Positions 51,501-57,831 of a stretch of DNA of 64,000 nt are shown here, one piece after another. This DNA is from M3007 sp044226205 (GTDB lineage: Bacteria > Bacteroidota > Bacteroidia > Chitinophagales > Saprospiraceae). The stretch's first letter is position 1; each line of letters starts with the position of its first letter. The notes beneath the pieces are model-generated. The model saw only the letters and a list, made by a program, of their open reading frames with translations. It was not told where the DNA came from and did not search any database. Where the stretch lies: contig JBGAHL010000003.1 in NCBI GenBank assembly GCA_044226205.1, positions 1-64,000 on the forward strand, read 5' to 3'. The translations under genes and the position numbers were made by a program.

Positions 51501-52062
51501 AAATGGCACCCTCGATCCTATCATGGCTTATTACGACGGCACAAAAATCAAACCGCTCGTGCTCAAGGATGTGATGGTCAAACACATGCCCATTCTCAAA
51601 AAGAAATTCCTCTACGCCAGCGCCTACGCCGATGCGGAAATGGCCGACATCTGGCCGCAAAGCGCGCTCGACAACGCCCTCAACCTGTTTTGCTACGATC
51701 TGGAAACCTGCTGGTGGGAGAATCAGGGCGGAAAATTTGTACGCCACGCCTTGCCGCGCCAGGTGCAGGCTTCCGTGGTGCAGGGTATTCTGGCCGACGA
51801 CTTTAACGGCGATGGAAGCATCGACCTCCTGCTGGCAGGCAACAAGCACGGTTTTGAAGTGGAGACCGGCCCTTGCGATGCCGGCACGGGCGTTTTGCTG
51901 GCCAACGACGGCCGCGGCAACTTCCGCTGGGCCAGCAACCTGGAATCCGGGTTCTGGGCGGAAAAAGAACTGCGCGACCTGGCGCTGTTGCGCGGCCCGA
52001 ACGGCAAACGATTTATCGTGGCTGCCAACAACAACGGCCCGGTGCAGATTTTCGGAAGGTAG
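48559..52062 (+). CDS. Membrane-anchored VCBS/FG-GAP and ASPIC-UnbV protein (copy 2)
   Basis: 1167 residues with the same order as the protein at 43687: Lys-rich N-terminus, membrane helix at ~38-56 (IIVLLVLAAGAFFGYRYF), VCBS blades with calcium-type loops (ADVNNDQLPDLFFV, FFDYDLDGDLDLYVLN, VSDFNRDGYPDVYAGNDF), an ASPIC/UnbV segment (LNPTRGIFSSVEHLIHFG, VRWPDGKTQTLVNV) and a second set of blades. Identity to copy 1 is high throughout, so the two arose by duplication. No sorting tail or lipobox. Function unknown. The stretch from the serine hydrolase stop to this start is 89 bases and holds no clear promoter. Confidence 0.88.
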   Translation: MSNRRNTPQNKKNTPKQAADAAENAEPGFVRRNAVRIIVLLVLAAGAFFGYRYFVNKSAPAGPKYVFGAEETLTAQQPVLELLQPEQTGVDFQNIITETESNNISTNINMYNGGGMAVADVNNDQLPDLFFVCTNGQNKLYLNQGNLKFKDITAASGLNAGEGGFETCVTAVDINADGYLDFYIGRGGPLENEERRNRLFVNNGDLTFTEKAKEYGIDDISATSGANFFDYDLDGDLDLYVLNHPVDLRFTRQIDVQTGPDGSPVPNIQPKKTYDTDRLYRNDGGKFKDVSKEAGIWNFGYGLSVSVSDFNRDGYPDVYAGNDFIQPDFLYINNRNGTFTNRLGEYFRHTSQHTMGTDLTDFDNDGLVDLYAVDMVPATDYRIKTLETSNSLSKYLSLVRAGYFEPVVRNVCQRNNGNGSFSDVACMAGIYRTDWSWSGLFADFDNDGLKDLHVTNGFRRELTNRDFADFISGELNTMNSDQLKTKYGSLMGVLEKIPVYKVRDFLYQNNGNLQFTDRSGDWATMKATWSCGAAWTDLDADGDLDLVVNNLEDPAFVYKNLSREQNKGNFLQVKLQGAPQNPFAVGASVLIRSGGQMQYQELNPTRGIFSSVEHLIHFGLGNATTIEQLDVRWPDGKTQTLVNVPANQRLVLRYADASGNVASLVPAAPANTLFKELQVAQSGVNFVHKENQYLDFEQFPLNPWTESDLGPLVAKGDVNGDGLDDFYIGNGFESPAALYVQTPSGGFSPISEQTWQTDRAYEDHGAVFFDADLDGDQDLFVVSGGMEALPANRKLAWQSRFYLNMDGKGNFVRIKSDLLPEIQDLGMRVAVYDYDKDGDQDIFIGGRVTPDKWPLKPHSMVLRNDRNRFTDVTREIGGDFAQCGMVTDLAWADLDKDGTAELVVVGEWMPVSIFKLQNGKLVDATANSGLGKSNGLWYRLALADLDGDGDVDIVSGNTGLNTRYRASANGPLRCFADDFDKNGTLDPIMAYYDGTKIKPLVLKDVMVKHMPILKKKFLYASAYADAEMADIWPQSALDNALNLFCYDLETCWWENQGGKFVRHALPRQVQASVVQGILADDFNGDGSIDLLLAGNKHGFEVETGPCDAGTGVLLANDGRGNFRWASNLESGFWAEKELRDLALLRGPNGKRFIVAANNNGPVQIFGR

Positions 52063-52085
52063 TGATCGTAAGTTCCTGAGTCGCT

Positions 52086-55000
52086 TTAACTCAGATCGTC
52101 CAGCGCTTCTTCCTGCCTCGCCGGGAGATCGCACAGGGGCTGGTTGTCGAGGTGCATCCTGCACCAGTTGCAATCGTCCTGACCGCAGCCCGTGTCGAAT
52201 TGACGCGCCTGGATTTTGCCCCAGGTTTCTTTAACAAGGGTTTCCATAAAATGCACGTCCTCAGCTGAAAAGCGTAGCTCAGCAACGGAAAAAGCGCCTT
52301 TTTTGTCCGGTTCGAGCCAGGCAATGGCGCCCGATCCGACCGACTCCGCGTACAGGCGCGCATTGTCGAGCAGCAGTTTGTAAAAAGCCAGCTGGCGCCA
52401 GTAATCGCCGCCCTCAGGTTGTTTTTCAGACGGAGCAGCAAGTTTGGCGGGGGTTGGCGCGCCGGTTTTGTAGTCGACCACGCGGATCGTTCCGTTGTGC
52501 AGCCATTCGATTTTGTCCAACACGCCGGTCAGGGGTATGCCGTCCAGTTCCACACGATCGATGCGGCGCTCGACCACGGCACGACGGGTCCAGGCGGGAA
52601 TTTGTTCGGCCCAATATCGGCGCAGCCAGTTGCGGCCGAGCGAAAGCCGTTGCTCGTAGGAGGGGCCTGAAAACAAGGCCCGGCGCCGATCCATTTCCTT
52701 GCCGAACATTTTGACCAATGCCTCCTCGCCGGGGGCTTTATCGGGCTTTTCCTGCTTTATTTTTAAAAAAAACTGCCGCAAAGTTTCGTGCATGGCTTCC
52801 CCGAATGCGGCCGCCTCGCTCATGGCATAGGGCACACCGAGCAAATCTTCGTAATAAAACGCCAGCGGGCAACGGATGTATCGGTTGAGCGCCGTGATAC
52901 TCAGGGTGAAATGTTGCAGCAGATCATCCAGCAGGGCTTTTTCCGGAAGGGTCACGACCGGTTTTTCCGGCTCCAGCAAAAGCAGGGTTTGAGCCTCCAG
53001 AACTGACTCCTGCGCCACCTCGGTCGGGATTTTGGGCAAGCTGGTTTCATCGACAAAACGAGCCTGCATCAGTTCTTTCCCGTCGGGACCGGTGGTGGAA
53101 AAGGAAATCTGAAGTTGCTGCCGAGCGCGGGTAGCGGCCACGTAAAACAAACGCCGGCGCGCTTCGAGGGCGTCCTCTTCGCCCGAAAGCGTCAGCGTGT
53201 CCGGCAGGGCAAACCGCCCGGCATTGATCCGAGCGCCCGGCTCCCACGATTCGGCCGTGCAATCGATCATAAAAACGTGCCGGAATTCGAGGCCTTTGGC
53301 GGAATGCGCGGTGAGCAACTGGATGCCGTCGCCGCCGCGAAGGGGCTGCGACAAGGGGAGCGACACGAGGTTGTCGCCCATGCTGTCGATCACTTCAAGG
53401 AGTTTGCCCGCGCTCAGGGTCGGGTCGCGCAAGGCCTCGGTTTGTACAAAATCGAGGAAGGTGCCGAGGACCTGGACCCACCAGATTTTGTCGGGCTGCG
53501 AGAGCGCCCATTGCAACAGCCCGCTCTGCGCGTACAATCGTTCGATCAGCAGGGGAAGGGCCATGTTGGCCGAGTCGGCGATCCATTGTTCCATTTTTGC
53601 GGCAATGGCGGTCAGGATCGGCACGGATTCGGGGTTGAGGCCGGCCATTTGCCGGCTATCGGCCAGTACTGCCCGCCAATGGCTGTTTTCCTGGCTGATC
53701 CGGGCTGCGAGTCGCGCCAGATCGAGGGTGGGCGCCTGCCACCACGCGGCGTGCAGCAACCTGAACAGGCGGTGTTCGCCTGAAAAAGGACGGGCGCTTT
53801 CTTCGTGCAGGTAGCGGAGCAATTCGAGGAATTGCCGGATCATCGGCAGTTCCAGCACGTTGACCGGTTTGCGGGTGACGAAGGGGATGCCTTTTTTTTC
53901 CAGCAAGGTGAGCAAACGGGCCGACTGCTTGTGCCGGTAGTACAACACGGCGATTTCAGAAGCCGGCTCGCCGGCGGCCAGCAGCGCTTCGATACGTTGC
54001 AGCACGTCAGCCAGTTCGTGCGTACGGTTTTCGTACACCCGCACCACGGGCGCGGTCAACTGTTCGCTCCGAGCTTTCAGCACCTTTTCGAAGGGTTCAT
54101 CAAGTGTATTCAGGGCGCGCAATTCGTTGTGTTCAATCAGGCGGCGCGCGGCGTCGAGCAGGCTTTGCGGTGAGCGGTAGTTTTGGTCTAAAATAATGGT
54201 TTTCAGGTCGTTGTGATGTGTCTGGTAAAAGTCGACCAGATTTTGCAGGCGCGCGCCCTGAAATTCAAAAATGCTCTGGTCGTCGTCGCCCACGATAAAA
54301 ATATTGGGGTTGGGCCAGTAATCGAGCAGGCGGCTCAACAGCCGGTACTGCGCGCCGTTGGTGTCCTGAAATTCATCGACCAGAAAATACTGGTACCGCT
54401 CCTGATAATTGCGCAGCAGGGCTTCGTTGCGATCAAACTCGCGCAACACCCACAGAATCATGTCCTCGTATTCGTAGCGACCGAGGCGCTGCATGGCATT
54501 TACGTACCGTGGAAAAAGGTCGGCCGCCGCTTTCAGGCGCTCCATTTTTGCCCTGACATCCTGAATTTGAGCGGTTTTAGGCTCTCCTTTTCGTCCGTGA
54601 CGGGTATTTTTTTGATAAATAAAATCAGGGTTTGTCAACAGGCTTTCGAGGTATTGGTCGGTTCGGCGCTGCACGAAACCCGGCGTCCAGCCTTCTTTTT
54701 TCATGGTGCTGAACAGCTCGCGCAATTGGCTTTCAAACTGGTAAATGTCTTTCCGCCCGTCGAGAAGCGGGTGGTCGGAAGGCAGTTTTTCCAGCAGTTC
54801 GCGCACGATCCCGATGCGTTCGAGTTCGCTGACCGGCGCCAGGTTGGCGCGGCCGAACACTTCAATATTTTCCTGGATGACACGGTTGCAAAACGCGTGG
54901 AAGGTGTACACCGGCACCCGGTGCGCCTCGGGGCCGATCATGCCGAGCAGTCGCTGGCGCATGGCCGTCACCCCTGCGTCGGTAAAGGTCAGACAGAGAA

Positions 55001-55202
55001 CGTTTTGCGCACGGGCGTCGGTGTCGAGCAGAATTTTGCCGATACGCGCGGCCAGCACGTGCGTCTTGCCTGTTCCCGGCCCGGCCACGACGAGTACGGG
55101 GCCTTCGGTTTGTTCCACGGCCTGGCGTTGGGCCGTGTTGAGGCCTTCGAGCAGGTCGCGAAACGCCGCGTTGCGTTCGGACAGGGACAGGTTCTGTATC
55201 AT
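52086..55202 (-). CDS. UvrD-type helicase fused to an Fe-S PD-(D/E)XK nuclease
   Basis: 1038 residues. Helicase motor of superfamily 1: LNTAQRQAVEQTEG (Q motif) at 21, Walker A VAGPGTGKTHVLAARIG at 39-55, YFLVDEFQDTNGAQYRLL (motif II), IVGDDDQSIFEFQGA (motif III), LTAHSAKGLEFRHVFMID (motif V) and LFYVAATRARQQLQ (motif VI). The C-terminal ~250 residues form a RecB-family nuclease: GVLDKIEWLHNG, RVVDYKTGAPT. One cysteine at RCPLAFYYED and three at 1006, 1011 and 1014 (CGQDDCNWC) give the four-cysteine iron-sulphur layout of AddB/AdnA nucleases. So this single chain joins AddA- and AddB-like functions in DNA end processing or repair; no partner gene adjoins it. Confidence 0.9.
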   Translation of the reverse strand: MIQNLSLSERNAAFRDLLEGLNTAQRQAVEQTEGPVLVVAGPGTGKTHVLAARIGKILLDTDARAQNVLCLTFTDAGVTAMRQRLLGMIGPEAHRVPVYTFHAFCNRVIQENIEVFGRANLAPVSELERIGIVRELLEKLPSDHPLLDGRKDIYQFESQLRELFSTMKKEGWTPGFVQRRTDQYLESLLTNPDFIYQKNTRHGRKGEPKTAQIQDVRAKMERLKAAADLFPRYVNAMQRLGRYEYEDMILWVLREFDRNEALLRNYQERYQYFLVDEFQDTNGAQYRLLSRLLDYWPNPNIFIVGDDDQSIFEFQGARLQNLVDFYQTHHNDLKTIILDQNYRSPQSLLDAARRLIEHNELRALNTLDEPFEKVLKARSEQLTAPVVRVYENRTHELADVLQRIEALLAAGEPASEIAVLYYRHKQSARLLTLLEKKGIPFVTRKPVNVLELPMIRQFLELLRYLHEESARPFSGEHRLFRLLHAAWWQAPTLDLARLAARISQENSHWRAVLADSRQMAGLNPESVPILTAIAAKMEQWIADSANMALPLLIERLYAQSGLLQWALSQPDKIWWVQVLGTFLDFVQTEALRDPTLSAGKLLEVIDSMGDNLVSLPLSQPLRGGDGIQLLTAHSAKGLEFRHVFMIDCTAESWEPGARINAGRFALPDTLTLSGEEDALEARRRLFYVAATRARQQLQISFSTTGPDGKELMQARFVDETSLPKIPTEVAQESVLEAQTLLLLEPEKPVVTLPEKALLDDLLQHFTLSITALNRYIRCPLAFYYEDLLGVPYAMSEAAAFGEAMHETLRQFFLKIKQEKPDKAPGEEALVKMFGKEMDRRRALFSGPSYEQRLSLGRNWLRRYWAEQIPAWTRRAVVERRIDRVELDGIPLTGVLDKIEWLHNGTIRVVDYKTGAPTPAKLAAPSEKQPEGGDYWRQLAFYKLLLDNARLYAESVGSGAIAWLEPDKKGAFSVAELRFSAEDVHFMETLVKETWGKIQARQFDTGCGQDDCNWCRMHLDNQPLCDLPARQEEALDDLS

Positions 55203-55210
55203 GCTGATAC

Positions 55211-55609
55211 TCAGATGCTTTGGCAGAGTTCGACCAGTACGCCGTTGGCAGATTTCGGGTGCAGGAAAGCGACCAGTTTGTTGTCGGCGCCGCGTTTGGG
55301 TTCGGCGTTGAGCGGAACGAAGCCTTCGCCGACGAGGCGGTCTATTTCTGCGCGAATGTCGTCGACTTCGAACGCGATGTGATGGATGCCTTCGCCGCGT
55401 TTTTCAATGTATTTGGCGATGGCGCTGTCGGGGTCGCTGGCTTCCAGCAGTTCGATTTTACTTTCTCCGATATGAAAAAAAGAAGTGGAAACCCGTTCGC
55501 TTTCCACGGTTTCCACTTTGTAATGCGCTTCGCCAAGGAGGCGGCGGAAGAGTTCGTTGCTGTCGGAAAGATTGCGTACGGCGATGCCGATATGGTCGAT
55601 GCGGATCAT
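55211..55609 (-). CDS. mce: Methylmalonyl-CoA epimerase
   Basis: Interconverts (R)- and (S)-methylmalonyl-CoA in propionyl-CoA/succinyl-CoA metabolism. 132 residues from ATG 55609, the normal length of the vicinal-oxygen-chelate family. Landmarks: IDHIGIAVRNL (His6, metal ligand), ESKIELLEASDPDSAI, GEGIHHIAFEVDDI (His), NGVLVELCQ (Glu). A longer in-frame start (55645) reads into non-conserved residues. It overlaps nothing and sits 8 bases downstream of the helicase start, so transcription of the helicase may begin before this gene. Confidence 0.93.
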   Translation of the reverse strand: MIRIDHIGIAVRNLSDSNELFRRLLGEAHYKVETVESERVSTSFFHIGESKIELLEASDPDSAIAKYIEKRGEGIHHIAFEVDDIRAEIDRLVGEGFVPLNAEPKRGADNKLVAFLHPKSANGVLVELCQSI

Positions 55610-55722
55610 GGTAAAAACGTGCTTGTGGTGTGTTAGAGCATGCAAGTTCGGATGTGTTCGCTAATCAGGAAAGCGTCGACCCCAAAACTTGCAACTTTAT
55701 TCACCGGCTGCGTTTTACCGCC

Positions 55723-56811
55723 TTACTTCTGTTTTACCCACACATTTTCAACCCCCGTTAGTTGCTGCAATACGGCGGTATAATCCGTGATATCCTGCGC
55801 TTTGGTGTAGCGAAATTCGATGCCGACCTGGTGCCCTTTGGCGGTTTTCTGGTGGTAAGGCGTCAGGTTGTTGGCGCGCAGTTTGGCGATGAGTTTGTCC
55901 ACGTTTTCCTGGCTTTGCAGGGTTGCGACGATGAGGATACAGCGGCGGCCGGTATTGCCGGCGGCTTGTTTGCGCGCTTCTTCCATTTTTTGCTCTGCGG
56001 AGCGTTCGGCAGTTTTTTCATCCGCGACCGGCGGCGGGGTTGGTTCGGCGGTTGTGGTTTCCGTGGTTTGTTCGGCACGGGCGGGCGCTACGTTTTCGAG
56101 TTTTTTGGCCTCAGGCTTCGCATCGGTATTCGCTGCTTGTTCTTCGGATGCCGGCTCCGCTGCATGGCGTTTCTTTTCCAGCCACCAATAAGCGCCAGCT
56201 GCCGAGGCAACGATCAGCAAGGCGCCCAACAGACCTACGAGGGCCGGCGACCTGCGTTTGCGAACGGGCAATTCAGGATCGGCAGGCGCGAGTGCCGGGG
56301 CAGGCGCGGCGGATGTGCCTGCGGACGAGGGCAGGGCTGTCTCGGTTGCTGCCGGGCTGGTCGTATTGGTTTCCGCTACTTCCCGGGAGCGTGCGATGGG
56401 CGAAAATTGCAAAGGGGGCAGTCCGTATGCGTCGGCGCTGAAATTGGCGGCATCGGGCAAAAACTGGATCTTTTGCACATAATTTTTGTACAAACGCCCC
56501 ACGCCGGTCAGATTGACGATCTCCCGCTGGTTGAGCAGCGCCTGCGTGCGATCCACAAAATCCTGCACCACCCCGCGCGCTTCTTCAAGGCTCAAATGTT
56601 GCACCTGGGCGATATCGTTGACGAGTATCCCGTCGTCGACAGTGAGGTTTTCGTTAAAACTCAGGGTTTTAGTCGGCGGAGCGACCGTGCCTCCCGAATA
56701 GTCGGTGGACGCCGGCGAACGGGTTGCCGTGAATCCGCCAAAACCTGGAATGACCAGGGTGTCGTGCAAAAAAAGGAGCCGTTCAATATGTGCAGCGATG
56801 TCTACTTGCAT
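55723..56811 (-). CDS. HU-CCDC81 and SPOR-domain protein
   Basis: 362 residues. Residues 1-125 form an HU-CCDC81-like pair (DIAAHIERLLFLHDTLVIPG near the start, GFGGFTATRSPA, then LLNQREIVNLTGVGRLYKN). A Pro/Ala-rich linker follows, a membrane helix at ~188-210 (SPALVGLLGALLIVASAAGAYWW), an Ala/Glu-rich low-complexity part, and a C-terminal SPOR domain ~290-362 (CILIVATLQSQENVDKLIAK, ending VENVWVKQK). SPOR domains bind denuded peptidoglycan at division sites. Acts probably as a Bacteroidota division or cell-wall linker between DNA-binding-like HU part (cytoplasmic) and septal wall. The gene is divergent from the Nudix regulator. Confidence 0.85.
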   Translation of the reverse strand: MQVDIAAHIERLLFLHDTLVIPGFGGFTATRSPASTDYSGGTVAPPTKTLSFNENLTVDDGILVNDIAQVQHLSLEEARGVVQDFVDRTQALLNQREIVNLTGVGRLYKNYVQKIQFLPDAANFSADAYGLPPLQFSPIARSREVAETNTTSPAATETALPSSAGTSAAPAPALAPADPELPVRKRRSPALVGLLGALLIVASAAGAYWWLEKKRHAAEPASEEQAANTDAKPEAKKLENVAPARAEQTTETTTAEPTPPPVADEKTAERSAEQKMEEARKQAAGNTGRRCILIVATLQSQENVDKLIAKLRANNLTPYHQKTAKGHQVGIEFRYTKAQDITDYTAVLQQLTGVENVWVKQK

Positions 56812-56968
56812 GGAAAAGTTACTTGGGTGGATTAGTAATCGGTGGGATAAAACCCTTTGGAGGTCAATTGTCTATGGCTGCGAAACCCAAAAAGTTGTAA
56901 ATTTTTTGGACACAAACAAGGTCCAATCCCTGCCTGCTGTTGCTGTTCAAAAATAACGCCAAACAGGT

Positions 56969-56990
56969 AATTTTGGACGCGCAAAATTAT
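56969..56990. promoter_or_regulatory. Palindromic pair of -7 boxes in the SPOR/Nudix divergent region
   Basis: TAATTTTG on the plus strand (56969-56976) and its exact complement CAAAATTA (56983-56990, TAATTTTG on the minus strand) are separated by six bases. The minus-strand box would drive the SPOR gene with a leader of about 165 nt. Face-to-face boxes this close could be a dual promoter or an operator. Confidence 0.45.
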
Positions 56991-57072
56991 GCTTTTTAAA
57001 GCGCCTCCGTGAAAACGATCATTTTTTTAGCCAACTTGTACCTGCCGAAAGCATTGCCTCCGGCTTAATTGG

Positions 57073-57085
57073 TGTGTAAAACACA
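57073..57085 (+). promoter_or_regulatory. Candidate operator before the Nudix regulator gene
   Basis: TGTGT and ACACA surround AAA, an inverted repeat 10 bases upstream of the -7 box of this gene. The position suits binding by a repressor encoded downstream. Confidence 0.35.
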
Positions 57086-57094
57086 ATAACTTCG

Positions 57095-57102
57095 TAATTT
57101 TG
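57095..57102 (+). promoter_or_regulatory. Promoter -7 box of the Nudix regulator gene
   Basis: TAATTTTG (TAnnTTTG), 28 bases before the ATG at 57130. Confidence 0.55.
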
Positions 57103-57129
57103 AGGGCGAATTTTAAATCATCCAGCCTG

Positions 57130-57819
57130 ATGAGCGAAGTAGAGAGCTTCTTTAAGTCTGCTTTTTCCGTTGATAATGTTATTTTCGGCTTCGACGGAGG
57201 CGAACTCAAAGTCTTGCTGATCCAGCGAGGAGCGGCCCCGTTCAAAGGAAAATGGGCGCTGCCGGGCGATCTTGTCTACCCTAATGAAAACCTTGAAACT
57301 GCTGCTGAACGGGTCCTCGAACAACTCACCGGCCTGCGCGGTGTGTATCTCGAACAGGTAAAAGCCTTCGGCGCCGTCAACCGTCACCCGCTCGGCCGGG
57401 TCATTACGATTGCCTATTATTCCCTCATCAAGATCAGCGACTATGCGGTCACGCCGGCTTCCTTCGCCCAGTCGGCGCGCTGGCACTCCATGTCGGAGGT
57501 AGGCGAGTTGGCTTTCGACCACAACGAAATCCTCGATACCTGCCTGATCCAGTTGCAACACAAGGTGCGCAATGCGCCGGTCGGCTTCGAACTGTTGCCG
57601 CCCAAGTTTACCCTGACCGAGTTGCAACAACTGTACGAAGCCATCCTCGCCACGAAACTGGACAAACGGAACTTTCGCAAAAAAATCCTCTCCATGGGCC
57701 TGTTGCTCGATCTCAACCAGGTGCAGGAAAACGTGGCGCATCGCCCTGCCAAACTTTACCAGTTCGACAAGGAAAATTATGAGCAATTCGTAGCCGAAGG
57801 GTTTAGCTTCGGCTTGTAA
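57130..57819 (+). CDS. NrtR-like Nudix-domain transcriptional regulator
   Basis: 229 residues from ATG 57130; a TTG 30 bases earlier would place the start inside the promoter. Residues ~8-135 are a Nudix domain (VDNVIFGFDGGELKVLLIQR, KGKWALPGDLVYPNENLETAAERVLEQLTG). In the Nudix box the catalytic REUxEE glutamates are replaced (ERVLEQLTG), so it is probably not a hydrolase. Residues ~150-225 form a winged-helix segment (PPKFTLTELQQLYEAILATK, DKRNFRKKIL). This domain order defines NrtR-like repressors, which bind ADP-ribose or sugar derivatives and control NAD or pentose genes. Its targets here are unknown; an inverted repeat over its own promoter suggests autoregulation. Confidence 0.85.
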   Translation: MSEVESFFKSAFSVDNVIFGFDGGELKVLLIQRGAAPFKGKWALPGDLVYPNENLETAAERVLEQLTGLRGVYLEQVKAFGAVNRHPLGRVITIAYYSLIKISDYAVTPASFAQSARWHSMSEVGELAFDHNEILDTCLIQLQHKVRNAPVGFELLPPKFTLTELQQLYEAILATKLDKRNFRKKILSMGLLLDLNQVQENVAHRPAKLYQFDKENYEQFVAEGFSFGL

Positions 57820-57831
57820 AAAGCCTGAAAA

